33,101 nucleotides of DNA from an uncultured bacterium (GCA_902777855.1 CACYVN010000014.1:1-33101), one strand, 5' to 3'; shown: positions 15,424 through 23,817, counted from the first letter of the stretch. Numbers and translations: made by a program. The notes: generated from the letters alone by a model not told the origin.

Positions 15424-16374
15424 TTAATCAATTTCTTTTGTTTTTTTCCATATGTTCAGGTATGGTCGGTCCGGCATTCTGATTGGGATAAAACCGTTAT
15501 CTGAAAGTGATTTCGCAATGACGTGAATATTTGTTCTTTGTTCATCCTCTTTTTCGCCCATAATAAATAGCCCGTTTTTATCAAGAGATTTATTTATATT
15601 TTTGAATATGTTATCAAGCATCGGTTTAATTTGTTTTTCTGGCAGTTCTTGTCGTGTGCAGTAGTTATTATCCGTTACGATGTGATAAAATGAGTTTTTA
15701 AAAGTGAAAAGCTGTCCTTTTTTATTTGGTAATATGTCTTTGAAATCTCTGATATCGCCAATTTTAAATTCAAGTGAATTATCAGGATTTTTATACCTGA
15801 ATTTTAATTTGTTAAATTCGGCATAAGTTATATCAAATATTTTTCTGAACTTTTCTTTTAATTTGTATATCATTTTATCTTTTGTATCAATACTTTCAAA
15901 ATGATTATTAAACAGTTTTTTAAGTTCCTTTTGTTCAGGTGTTAAGTCCGGTTTGTCAAAAGCAAGGAATGCATCATCGTATGTATGGATGTCTACAATT
16001 CTCGTATATTTACTTGTTTTTATATCTGCAGGCGTATACAGATTAAATATCCCCGATTTTGCCTGCTCAATAGTCTCTTTTCCAATATCAAAACCTGTTA
16101 TTTTAACCGGATTATTTCCCATGAGCATTTTCAGAGAATGCATATCTTCCCCTGTTGAACATGCCCCTACTATAAAATATTTCTCTTTCAAATTTTTGAA
16201 AACTTCATTAATGTATTTTATACCAAATTTTATGCTTTCATAATCACGGAAAAACCTTGTCTCTGTTGTTACGCTTTCACGCATTCCAAGACGGGTTATA
16301 ATATTCTCGCATCCTGCATGGCCTTTAAAATTAACTGGGGCAGGATGATAATTGTTGTAATTTCCGATAATCAT
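15424..16374 (-). CDS. CheR-like SAM-dependent methyltransferase
   Basis: Residues 37-111 (from the ATG at 16374) carry CheR-type motifs: TETRFFRD (37-44), the SAM loop VGACSTGEDMHSLKM (69-83) and TGFDIGKETIEQAKSGIFN (93-111). CheR methylates glutamates of chemoreceptors, but the N-terminal CheR helical domain is missing and the middle is diverged, and no chemotaxis gene is near. The substrate is therefore unknown. An upstream TTG start (16452) would overlap the decarboxylase gene by 35 bp and I do not favour it. No strong ribosome binding site is seen at either. Confidence 0.75.
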   Translation of the reverse strand: MIIGNYNNYHPAPVNFKGHAGCENIITRLGMRESVTTETRFFRDYESIKFGIKYINEVFKNLKEKYFIVGACSTGEDMHSLKMLMGNNPVKITGFDIGKETIEQAKSGIFNLYTPADIKTSKYTRIVDIHTYDDAFLAFDKPDLTPEQKELKKLFNNHFESIDTKDKMIYKLKEKFRKIFDITYAEFNKLKFRYKNPDNSLEFKIGDIRDFKDILPNKKGQLFTFKNSFYHIVTDNNYCTRQELPEKQIKPMLDNIFKNINKSLDKNGLFIMGEKEDEQRTNIHVIAKSLSDNGFIPIRMPDRPYLNIWKKTKEID

Positions 16375-16417
16375 TACAAAGTTATAAAATGTAAAAACAA
16401 AATATTTTGCTCTGTAT

Positions 16418-17455
16418 TTAGAATTTTTTAAGAATGTTTTGCAAACGGTCAAGTTTTTTGTTGTCTGTACCTATGCCACAGAGTAAAAGAGTCGATTTTT
16501 CATTTGTTCGTTCATCTTCAATATCAAAATCTTCGTAAAGCATTTCTGAAAGTTCATACCCTGATAAACCATCAACTTTAATAAGAAGTTTTGTCGGATC
16601 ATCTCCAAAGAACTGGCATCCGCTTGAATTTGCTCTTATTTTATCTAACCTGTCAATAAGATGCTCAATTTCTTTTCTTCCTTCTTTAGAATCAAGATAT
16701 GCGATATTTTCTTCAATTGAAGCTAAAAGCGGGTAAGATGGTGATGTTGTCATAAACATATCAAGTGCAGGTTTAACATCAATTTCGCAATTACAGTGTA
16801 ATAAAGCTGTCGGGTTTAATCCGCCTGCCGTTTTGTGCAAAGACTGCACGGTAAAATCTGCTATGTTAACCGCAGACAAAGGAAGTCTGTCCGAAAACGG
16901 GTACAATGCGCCATGAGCTTCGTCTACAATTAAATATGCATTATGTCTTTCGCATATAGCTTTTATTTCTTCAATATCCGATATTATTCCCTCATATGTC
17001 GGGGATGTTATTATAACGGCTTTAATATCATATCTGCTCAAATAGTTTTCTATGACTTCCGGTTTTGTTTCTAAAGGAACACCCCACTCAGGGTCAATAT
17101 CGGGAGTGTAGGTCAACGCTCTTGCACCTGCAAGTTTTACGGCGTTATAATGGCAAGGGTGTGCGTTTGCTCCGATTAAAACTTTATCTCCCACTTTAGT
17201 ACAAGATAAAACCGCTGCAATAATCCCGCTTGTCGAACCATTGGTCAAAAAAGTTGTCGAATATGTCTGATAAACAGAACGAGCCCATAATTGAACTCTT
17301 ATAAGTTCTTCCTGGGGATTTTGACAATCTGTTTCAGATATGTCAATTCTGTACATTCCTTCAAGAGGAGGATAAATCCCGTTTTTCTGACCATGTGAGG
17401 GTGTTGTAAAAAGAATTTTTTTGTTTTTTTGTTCAAGTAATCTGACAAGACTCAT
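16418..17455 (-). CDS. Orn/Lys/Arg decarboxylase-like PLP enzyme (short form)
   Basis: A fold-type I PLP enzyme: TPSHGQKNGI (18-27), STSGIIAAVL (74-83), HPCHYNAVKL, ITSPTYEGI, VDEAHGALYPF with D178 and H181, and SLHKTAGGL with the Schiff-base lysine K208. Related bacterial decarboxylases (SpeA/YaaO type) run to about 480 residues and carry a C-terminal domain. This one is 345 aa, so that domain is reduced to about 80 residues. With agmatinase and speD in the window, arginine is the attractive substrate, but lysine or ornithine is possible, and loss of activity cannot be excluded. It lies 16 bp after the PilZ gene. Confidence 0.85.
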   Translation of the reverse strand: MSLVRLLEQKNKKILFTTPSHGQKNGIYPPLEGMYRIDISETDCQNPQEELIRVQLWARSVYQTYSTTFLTNGSTSGIIAAVLSCTKVGDKVLIGANAHPCHYNAVKLAGARALTYTPDIDPEWGVPLETKPEVIENYLSRYDIKAVIITSPTYEGIISDIEEIKAICERHNAYLIVDEAHGALYPFSDRLPLSAVNIADFTVQSLHKTAGGLNPTALLHCNCEIDVKPALDMFMTTSPSYPLLASIEENIAYLDSKEGRKEIEHLIDRLDKIRANSSGCQFFGDDPTKLLIKVDGLSGYELSEMLYEDFDIEDERTNEKSTLLLCGIGTDNKKLDRLQNILKKF

Positions 17456-17470
17456 TATTTTGTTCTCCGA

Positions 17471-18061
17471 TTACTTGTTTTTAATTTCTACGTTTCTTTT
17501 TGCACAGAATTGGGTAATAATCATTTTGTCGTAGCCTGATTTGTAAGCAAACTGACCTGAAATTGTATATCCGCAATCATTTGATTTTTCAATTCTTATT
17601 GGCTGGAATGTGCAGTTAACGCTTTGAGTTTCTGAAACAGGTACTGCAATTTCGTAATTTCCTTCAATATCAATTTTTTCATTGGTGTGAATTTTCATAC
17701 CGCCTGCGGAAATATCAAGGGTCTGAATTTTGTATGCTTTCCCCGCAAAGTTCATTTCTAAATCGTGCATGAATTTAATACGGGTATATTGACGTCTTTG
17801 TAAAAACTTATGTTTTGCTGGACTGGCAATAACAAGAGTTTTACCGTTAATCGATTTTGCGAATGAATCAAAATACAATTTCCCGTGTTTTGTTTGGGTA
17901 TAAAATTCGCAATATGTATTGAGTAAAATATGCTCAGGTTCATATTCAAGCTCAAGTGTAAAATCTCCTGCACTTACTGCTGTTACAACACCTTTATTTG
18001 CATACTTGTAATCCGAAGGAATAATTATTGCTTCCTGACCTTCCACAACTAATTCTCGCAT
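17471..18061 (-). CDS. PilZ-domain protein (probable c-di-GMP receptor)
   Basis: The c-di-GMP-binding signature is intact: the RxxxR motif at R90-R94 (QRRQYTR) and DISAGG at 116-121. The first ~85 residues form a β-rich YcgR-N/PilZN-like domain. Such proteins tune motility, adhesion or exopolysaccharide in response to c-di-GMP. No cyclase or phosphodiesterase is in the window. GAGGG precedes the ATG. It is first in the PilZ / decarboxylase / CheR-like run. Confidence 0.88.
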   Translation of the reverse strand: MRELVVEGQEAIIIPSDYKYANKGVVTAVSAGDFTLELEYEPEHILLNTYCEFYTQTKHGKLYFDSFAKSINGKTLVIASPAKHKFLQRRQYTRIKFMHDLEMNFAGKAYKIQTLDISAGGMKIHTNEKIDIEGNYEIAVPVSETQSVNCTFQPIRIEKSNDCGYTISGQFAYKSGYDKMIITQFCAKRNVEIKNK

Positions 18062-18087
18062 AGTTAAGCCCTCTCTTTGTAAGGTAT

Positions 18088-18155
18088 GAGATTCTTCGCT
18101 CTTGTCATTCTGAGGACATCGCCCGAAGAATCTCCTTTTAATCGCTCAGAATGAC
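18088..18155. repeat. Interlaced inverted repeat (dispersed-repeat type)
   Basis: Two perfect 11-bp inverted repeats are interleaved: GAGATTCTTCG (18088-18098) with CGAAGAATCTC (18124-18134), and GTCATTCTGAG (18104-18114) with CTCAGAATGAC (18145-18155). The order a-b-a'-b' permits either hairpin or a pseudoknot. The sequence resembles a small repeat seen widely in bacterial genomes (GTCATTCTGAG...GAATCTC; recalled, not searched). It lies about 25 bp upstream of the PilZ gene. The gap 18062-18409 has no gene. Confidence 0.7.
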
Positions 18156-18210
18156 GACACTCTGATTATACTATTTATTTCAATTTTTGTCACTTTGTTA
18201 AGCAAGGAAA

Positions 18211-18234
18211 AGTCCTCATATAATTATGAGGACT
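18211..18234. repeat. Perfect palindrome in a divergent intergenic region
   Basis: AGTCCTCATA (18211-18220) and TATGAGGACT (18225-18234) with a 4-nt gap. No gene reads into it from either side, so a terminator role is unlikely. It could be an operator for a dimeric regulator. A weaker inverted repeat, GGCAAA/TTTGCC (18343-18364), lies nearer the 18410 gene. Confidence 0.5.
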
Positions 18235-18409
18235 GCTGAGCAATCAGAAGAGTTGAGGATTTATAATTTAATCTTACGTTTTTGTACTTTTCTTTTCATT
18301 GGACTTTTTGTTAATAAATGTTTAGATTCTTAAGACTTTCGGGGCAAATTTGGTAATTTTTGCCGTGATGTGTTAATATTGTTTTATAAATTATTTTAAG
18401 GAGTTACAT

Positions 18410-18757
18410 ATGAAAAAAATATTATCACTATTGATTGTGTTATCTTTTGCTACTACAGGTGAAGTGTTAGCATTGTCCCCGACTTATACAAATCCGACAG
18501 AAAGTACAATGAATTTTTATCCGATGATGCGCAGGCAGATGGAAGAAGATGTTACACTCGATTTTGAAACAAATCCGGAACAGTATAGACAAAAACGTGC
18601 CCAAAAAGAGGCAGAAGCGGAATACAGAGCCGGAAATAAAAATTTTAACCCGAACTATGGTATGAATACCGGGTTAATAAAATTCAAAAACACCGATAAG
18701 AAAAAAGAATTTTCAACGGATTCAAACGGTAATATTATAATTAAGGATGCAAAATAA
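18410..18757 (+). CDS. Small exported protein of unknown function (115 aa)
   Basis: It has a clear Sec signal peptide (1-21, ending GEVLA, then LSPTY). The mature part is hydrophilic and charged, with FYPMMRRQMEEDVTLDF and a Glu/Ala/Arg stretch (QKRAQKEAEAEYRAG) that may be helical. I do not recognise a family. AAGGAG lies 5 nt before the ATG. It is followed after 2 bp by the YvlD-type membrane gene, so the two are co-transcribed and share a terminator. Confidence 0.8.
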   Translation: MKKILSLLIVLSFATTGEVLALSPTYTNPTESTMNFYPMMRRQMEEDVTLDFETNPEQYRQKRAQKEAEAEYRAGNKNFNPNYGMNTGLIKFKNTDKKKEFSTDSNGNIIIKDAK

Positions 18758-18759
18758 TT

Positions 18760-19089
18760 ATGCTCAAATTGATTATAAAATGGCTTATATTTGCAGGAGT
18801 GATAATGGGCACCTGTTACTTGCCCGGGATTAGTGTTGAGGGATTCCAGTTTGCAATGCTTATAGCTTTTGTGCTGACTGTTGTAAATATATTCATAAAA
18901 CCACTGTTAAAGCTTATTGCATTTCCTATCAATTTGTTATCGTTCGGACTTTTTAATCTTGTTATAAATTTCGGGATATTATACGGTGTTTCGTATTTAA
19001 TTCCCCAGTATCATATTGCGGATATATTAAGCGGGTTTATAGCATCGGTAGTAATTGCAGTTGCTTATGTTCTCCTTAAAAATGTATAA
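18760..19089 (+). CDS. Phage-holin-like/YvlD family small membrane protein (PF04020 type)
   Basis: 109 residues with four hydrophobic segments (about 4-22, 30-48, 58-80, 86-106). The block VVNIFIKPLLKLIAFPINLL resembles the pattern of PF04020 proteins (annotated 'phage holin family', YvlD in Bacillus, linked to envelope stress). No lysis genes are near, so a phage origin is unlikely. It follows the exported 115-aa gene by 2 bp. Confidence 0.85.
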   Translation: MLKLIIKWLIFAGVIMGTCYLPGISVEGFQFAMLIAFVLTVVNIFIKPLLKLIAFPINLLSFGLFNLVINFGILYGVSYLIPQYHIADILSGFIASVVIAVAYVLLKNV

Positions 19090-19103
19090 CTTCGTATAAA
19101 AGA

Positions 19104-19129
19104 AAAACACCCTTTTTGAAGGGTGTTTT
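19104..19129. terminator. Bidirectional terminator between convergent genes
   Basis: AAAACACCCTT (19104-19114) pairs with AAGGGTGTTTT (19119-19129), loop TTTG. A T-rich tail is present in both directions, so it can end both the 18410-19089 unit and the minus-strand 633-aa gene. Confidence 0.88.
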
Positions 19130-19137
19130 CATATATC

Positions 19138-21039
19138 TTAAGCAACTCTTTTTCTTGAGAAATGCTGAGCTGTTGTTTGTCTTCTTGCTACACTGCTTGC
19201 TCCGCCTGATTGTGTCTTATTCATAACGCCCATTTGAGATGCTGCAGTCATTGCGAAGTTGCCAAATTGTGTTGCCTTGCCTAATTTCTCACTGAATTTC
19301 TTTTCTGTTTCTTCTGCATATTTAGTTGCATCCATTCCTTTGAGCCTATTAAGTTCTTTTTTATTGCCTGTAGCTTTTTCTAGTGCTTTGTTATATTGAT
19401 TAGTGTTAAAGTTCTCAACTTTTTGGTTTAATCCATCCGCTTTTTCCCCAAAACCTGCGGCTTTTTCTTTCAGATTACCGGCTTTTTCTTTTAATTTGTT
19501 TGCTTTATCTCCGACAGCTTGTGTAGCTTTATCTGCCAATTTATCAGCTTTTGCATTCGCTTTCCCTTGTAATTTTTCAAATGCTTTAGCTCCCTCTTTA
19601 TTAACGCTTTGAAATCCGCCTTTCATTTCTTTTACACCTTTTGCTGCTGATGCTCCCGACATTACGGCAGAACCTGCACTCATAACCGCACCCATAATAT
19701 TACCTTCTGCTGCATATACCGCAGTTTTGGTTATATTTGCTGCTGCTTTACCGATATTACCAACGGTTTCAACGGAAATACCAACCTTTTCGGTTACCAT
19801 ACCTGCGCTGATTAATGCCTGACCGCCTGTTATCATTGCAGAACCTAATGCAATCATACCTTTACCGACATATTGTGTCATTTGACCTGCAGTTGCAACA
19901 TAACCTGAAATTTCGTCTGCCTTGTTTGCAACTTTAAGAACTTCACTTTGTTCTTGTTGAGATGCAGCTGCAGCTTTCTGGTTATTCTTCATTGTCTTAA
20001 CAAATTTTTGAGAAGATTTTGATAATTTTCTGATTGTCTGACCTGATGAAGTCTGATATTTTTTGATGGTTACAGCTTTTTTACCCATTTGAGCTTGATT
20101 AGATTCTACTGTTTGGCCTTTTGTCGTAATTTGTTGTTGCAATGATTCAATTTCACTCTTGTCTGCATTTTCACCAAGGCTTTCAATCTGACCGCTTAAA
20201 CCTTCAATTTCAGCATTGATTTGTTCGTTTGTTTCTGACAATGTATTTATTTCATCAGTTGCTTCACTCATTTTCTTCTCATTGGTAGCAAGAAGTTTTT
20301 CACCTTTAGCCATGTCTGTTTTTAATTTTTTCTCAGCTGCTTTGGTGCTGTTTTCCTGAGCTTTCATGTCAGAACTTGTTTTATTGATTGTTGCAGTGCC
20401 CTTTTCAGTTTCTCTTGTTACGGCTTTCCCGTCACTTGCAGAACTTCCTGAATTTTTCTTTGCTTCTTCATTCTTTTCTTCTATGCTTTTTTTCTGTTTT
20501 TCTTCAGCTTTTGCATTGTCATCAGATAATTTGTTGCCGTCTTGTTCGTTTCTGTTTTGAATTTCAGCATTAACTTTATCTAATTTTTGTTCAAAAGGTT
20601 TTGTCAAGAATAAAGGAACATCATTATTAAGAATCTCTTTGAGTTGATGTTTTGCTTCCTGAAGTTCACTTGTTGAAAGCGTTCCAAGGTTGTCAAAATC
20701 AATATTCCCAATGTTTAATTCAGGTTTTTCCTGTTGCTGTCCTTGTGTACCTTCGGTTTTATCTGCCCCTTTTGTATTTTCAGATTTTTTAATCCCGTCA
20801 ATAGATTTTGCGGTGTTTACGTTTGCAACGTTTTGAGCTTCATTTGTTTGTTTTGCGTTTGCAACAGTATTATTTTGCCCGCTAACCATTTGAGCATTTT
20901 TTTGGAAAATAGATTCATTCATGGACATGCCGGGTGCTTTTTTCTGAGCTCCCATGCGCGAAGTCTTCCCGTTCATGCGTGCCTGCATTAACTTTTGAAG
21001 ATCTATTTGGTTAGAATTACCGTTTACGCCGATTGCCAT
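19138..21039 (-). CDS. Large coiled-coil protein with central glycine/alanine-rich hydrophobic region (633 aa)
   Basis: I recognise no family. Visible layout: a polar Asn/Gln-rich N-terminus (1-110) without signal peptide; a charged helical region (120-200); a long heptad-like coiled coil (about 225-370); a Gly/Ala/Met-rich hydrophobic stretch (about 376-470, e.g. GKGMIALGSAMITGGQALIS) long enough for two or three membrane helices; then amphipathic Lys/Ala/Asp repeats (485-545, KADKLADKATQAVGDKANKL style); and a basic C-terminus. This order recalls type III translocators of the IpaB/SipB kind, but no secretion genes are in view, so it is only a structural analogy. It is a monocistronic gene with AAGAGAG before the ATG. 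Confidence 0.85.
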   Translation of the reverse strand: MAIGVNGNSNQIDLQKLMQARMNGKTSRMGAQKKAPGMSMNESIFQKNAQMVSGQNNTVANAKQTNEAQNVANVNTAKSIDGIKKSENTKGADKTEGTQGQQQEKPELNIGNIDFDNLGTLSTSELQEAKHQLKEILNNDVPLFLTKPFEQKLDKVNAEIQNRNEQDGNKLSDDNAKAEEKQKKSIEEKNEEAKKNSGSSASDGKAVTRETEKGTATINKTSSDMKAQENSTKAAEKKLKTDMAKGEKLLATNEKKMSEATDEINTLSETNEQINAEIEGLSGQIESLGENADKSEIESLQQQITTKGQTVESNQAQMGKKAVTIKKYQTSSGQTIRKLSKSSQKFVKTMKNNQKAAAASQQEQSEVLKVANKADEISGYVATAGQMTQYVGKGMIALGSAMITGGQALISAGMVTEKVGISVETVGNIGKAAANITKTAVYAAEGNIMGAVMSAGSAVMSGASAAKGVKEMKGGFQSVNKEGAKAFEKLQGKANAKADKLADKATQAVGDKANKLKEKAGNLKEKAAGFGEKADGLNQKVENFNTNQYNKALEKATGNKKELNRLKGMDATKYAEETEKKFSEKLGKATQFGNFAMTAASQMGVMNKTQSGGASSVARRQTTAQHFSRKRVA

Positions 21040-21197
21040 GAATAATCTCTCTTAGTTAAACTCTCTCTTTTATATAAAAAATTTAAAAATTGCCTAATTT
21101 CACGACTTTCGGTTTTGTTTACATTTTGTTACATTAAATTTAATATTTGTTTTTGTTATAATTTTTTACATATAATTATCAAATAATATATTGATTG

Positions 21198-21222
21198 CCA
21201 CGCCCTATTGGGCTCGCAGTGG
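21198..21222 (+). repeat. Hairpin repeat in the tmk leader
   Basis: CCAC/GTGG outer pairing (21198-21201 and 21219-21222) and GCCC-TATT-GGGC inner stem (21202-21213), with a TCGCA bulge. On the minus strand it reads as the CTGCGAGCCC...GGGCGTGGCAAT type of dispersed repeat common in many genomes (recalled). It lies just upstream of the tmk ribosome binding site. Confidence 0.55.
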
Positions 21223-21240
21223 AATGTCAGAGGGATAGAA

Positions 21241-21855
21241 ATGAAAAAAGGATTATTTATAACATTTGAGGGGGCTGACGGTTGCGGTAAAACAACTCAG
21301 TTGAATTTATTAAAGGAATACTTAATTGATATGGGATGTAATGTCCTTGTTACAAGAGAACCAGGAGCAAAAGGCTTAGGGGAAAGGCTCAGAGATATTT
21401 TGCTTAATTATGACGGGGAAGTATCTGACAGATGTGAATCTTTTTTATTTCTTGCAGACAGAGCACAACACATTGACACAATTGTTAAACCTGCATTAGA
21501 TTTAGGACAAATTGTTCTTTGCGACAGACATACAGATAGTACGGTTGCTTATCAGGGGTATGGCAGAGGTCTTGATATTGAGCAAATAAATAGATTAAAC
21601 AATATTGCGACTGATGGTCTAAAACCAGATTTAACTTTAGTTTTTGATGTTGATATTGAAACTTCCATGCAACGCGTTGGCGGGGAAAAAGACCGCATGG
21701 AAAGTTCAGGTGACGAGTTCTTTAATAAGGTCCGATACGGTTATCTTGAAATAGCCAAAAAAGAACCGCAAAGGGTAAAAGTAATTGATGCAACAAAACC
21801 GATTGAAGATGTTTTTGAACAGGTTTTAACCGTATTTAAAACTTTTGAACAATAA
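21241..21855 (+). CDS. tmk: Thymidylate kinase
   Basis: Phosphorylates dTMP to dTDP. The P-loop is EGADGCGKTT (10-19), the TREPGA block is at 38-43, DRHTDSTVAYQGYGRG (95-110) is the dTMP-binding/DR motif (DRH where many have DRY), and a short lid near KDRME follows. I start at the ATG at 21241 (204 aa), behind GAGGG. The longer frame from 21208 would translate the hairpin repeat. The 3' end overlaps the convergent TPR gene by 20 bp. Confidence 0.95.
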   Translation: MKKGLFITFEGADGCGKTTQLNLLKEYLIDMGCNVLVTREPGAKGLGERLRDILLNYDGEVSDRCESFLFLADRAQHIDTIVKPALDLGQIVLCDRHTDSTVAYQGYGRGLDIEQINRLNNIATDGLKPDLTLVFDVDIETSMQRVGGEKDRMESSGDEFFNKVRYGYLEIAKKEPQRVKVIDATKPIEDVFEQVLTVFKTFEQ

Positions 21856-23056
21856 ATTTTGGCTCAGATATTTTCGGCTCATATTTTTTTATTTCATATA
21901 AATCAATTTTTGAATCAAGAAAATCTGTGTTTGCGCCGGTACTATCTTTTAGGTGTTTCTTTGTAAACCCCCGCTCAGCCTGTAATCTTGCGATATCTGA
22001 ACCGAAGATTTTTTCATTCTCTTTTGCATATGGAATAAGAGTATTATATATATTCAAAGCTTCTTTATAGTTTCTCATAAGGTATAGCATGTAAGCTTTA
22101 TCACAGAGAATATAAAATTCATTTTTTTTGTCTTTATTTGAATTTAAAGATGTGAGTAAATCGTCATAATCAGTTATGACAAAATCCGATAGTCCGCTTG
22201 AAATGCTAAACATTGATTTTATCCATAAAAGTTTTTCTTGTTGTGCTGTTGTGGTTTGCTTTTTTGTTGAAATTTCATTAAAAACATCTATTGCATTTTG
22301 AGAACCGCTTGATTTTTTTAGAATATAAAGCAGGTTTGCAAATCTTGTGTAATCCTTTTCTCTGAATTTTTTATCATACATATTCATTGCTTTAATGTAA
22401 TTTTTTTCTGCCCCTGCAAAATCACCCGAAATATAATCTTCCTGCGCCCGTATTTCATAAATTACAGGAATTTCAGGATAAATTTTTGTGTAAATCCCGG
22501 ATAAAACTTCGGCAGTATTATAATTGGGTTTATCTTTATTCGCATTGAATTTGATTAATCCTTGTAATATAAAAGAAAAACTTATAAAAATGCTAATAAG
22601 TATGGCTAAAAAAGACAACCTGAAAATATAGTTCTTTTTATATTGCTGATTCTTTTCTTCGCTCACGGGCGGGTTAAAATCCGCTATTGAATATTCCCCG
22701 AATATTTGAATAAGCTTTTGTTTATACTTATCGGAGCAGTACATTCTGCCTGCAAAAAACAAAATTATCCATAATGCCTCGCAAAACAGCAGCCCCACAA
22801 AGCAATAGAAACAATGTATAAAAATTAAATACAGTAAAATTGTATAGATAATAGTATATTTTCTTAATTTTTTATTTAAATCAATCCGGTATTCAAGTAC
22901 TTTTCCTGCTTCTTTTATCGGTATGACTCTGTTATATACATTTCCGTTATTTTTAAACAGACAAAAATTTTTAAAGACTGAATATTGGTCTTTGTGGACA
23001 TAGTATAAAAGTGGATTAGCCAGATTATTTATATATTGTTTAATATATTCTTTCAT
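21836..23056 (-). CDS. Membrane-anchored TPR-like protein (406 aa)
   Basis: I do not recognise the exact family. Three hydrophobic segments are clear (about 68-86, 87-103 and 144-167). The C-terminal half (180-380) has TPR-like helical pairs, e.g. AQEDYISGDFAGAEKNYIKA and AYMLYLMRNYKEALNIYNTL. The N-terminal 65 residues are aromatic- and lysine-rich. The ATG follows the stop of the upstream gene directly (TAGATG), so translation of the pair is coupled. A scaffold role at the membrane is likely but inferred. Confidence 0.8.
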   Translation of the reverse strand: MKEYIKQYINNLANPLLYYVHKDQYSVFKNFCLFKNNGNVYNRVIPIKEAGKVLEYRIDLNKKLRKYTIIYTILLYLIFIHCFYCFVGLLFCEALWIILFFAGRMYCSDKYKQKLIQIFGEYSIADFNPPVSEEKNQQYKKNYIFRLSFLAILISIFISFSFILQGLIKFNANKDKPNYNTAEVLSGIYTKIYPEIPVIYEIRAQEDYISGDFAGAEKNYIKAMNMYDKKFREKDYTRFANLLYILKKSSGSQNAIDVFNEISTKKQTTTAQQEKLLWIKSMFSISSGLSDFVITDYDDLLTSLNSNKDKKNEFYILCDKAYMLYLMRNYKEALNIYNTLIPYAKENEKIFGSDIARLQAERGFTKKHLKDSTGANTDFLDSKIDLYEIKKYEPKISEPKFIVQKF

Positions 23057-23722
23057 CTATACCCCTGTTTTTGCAAAATCCTGTTCAAATTTGAAAATAT
23101 CTGTTGAAACTCTGATATTTTGATTAATATCTATAACATTCAGTCCTTTAAATTCGTAGAGTGTACGAATTTTATCAGGATGAATTTCGTTTTCTTTTGC
23201 TAAAATTGCACCTAAAATAGCTTCCATATGTGACATTGGCATCATGTTAGAAGGCAGAGTGCTAAATCCCCATTCATTTTTAAGCGCCTGCTGCAGAAAT
23301 TTGCAGTCCTGCGGAGAGCGGTCTTTATAGCATGAATTCAGGTGCATACTTTGTCTTGTCATATAAATATCAAATCTGGAAACAGTTATTCCTCGCTGAG
23401 TCAGTTCACGAAAATAATCTGAACCTCTTGAACTGTGTCTTTGGGTCCAGTTATCTCTGTTTGGAATATTTTTGTTTGTTGCTACGGGTAAATAGGGCTT
23501 TGCGAGTATTCTCCACTTACCTTCAAGCATTGTTCTGTCATATGGCACAGAGGCACAAATTTTAGAATTTTTTAAAGATGTAAAATTTTCAAAAAAGTAA
23601 ATTACATCATTCATCTTATATAACTTATCAAGCGTTATTAAGTTATGGTTTTCATCTATTACAGCAACTCCTGAGTCCATTCCTGAACTTGATGCAAGTG
23701 ATAATCCTATATAGTAGTTCAT
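23057..23722 (-). CDS. RNase H-fold/DUF429-like protein (221 aa)
   Basis: The opening IGLSLASSSGMDSGVAVID (5-23) looks like the first β-hairpin of the RNase H/actin-like fold with a glycine turn. HMEAILGAILAKENE near residue 165 matches the helix that closes DUF429-type domains. The middle (KNIPNRDNWTQRHSSRGSDY) is unusual. The active-site acids are not certain; D16 and D22 or E23 are candidates. The assignment is tentative. Its stop is joined to the ATG of the TPR membrane gene, so the two probably work together. Confidence 0.65.
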   Translation of the reverse strand: MNYYIGLSLASSSGMDSGVAVIDENHNLITLDKLYKMNDVIYFFENFTSLKNSKICASVPYDRTMLEGKWRILAKPYLPVATNKNIPNRDNWTQRHSSRGSDYFRELTQRGITVSRFDIYMTRQSMHLNSCYKDRSPQDCKFLQQALKNEWGFSTLPSNMMPMSHMEAILGAILAKENEIHPDKIRTLYEFKGLNVIDINQNIRVSTDIFKFEQDFAKTGV

Positions 23723-23817
23723 ATTTCCCTTTCATAAGCCTGAAAATCTAAAAAATATTCTTCGTTTTGATTTTATATTTTATCCCACCCAAATTATGTT
23801 GCGAGTGAGAAGTATGG

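Noticed and set aside
15424-16452. The longer CheR-like frame starting at TTG 16452
   Set aside because: It overlaps the end of the decarboxylase gene by 35 bp and its extra residues read through that gene's coding sequence; the ATG at 16374 is more plausible.
18760-19089. A phage holin, suggesting prophage
   Set aside because: The family name is misleading; no lysis, capsid or integrase genes are near and the gene is co-transcribed with an exported protein.
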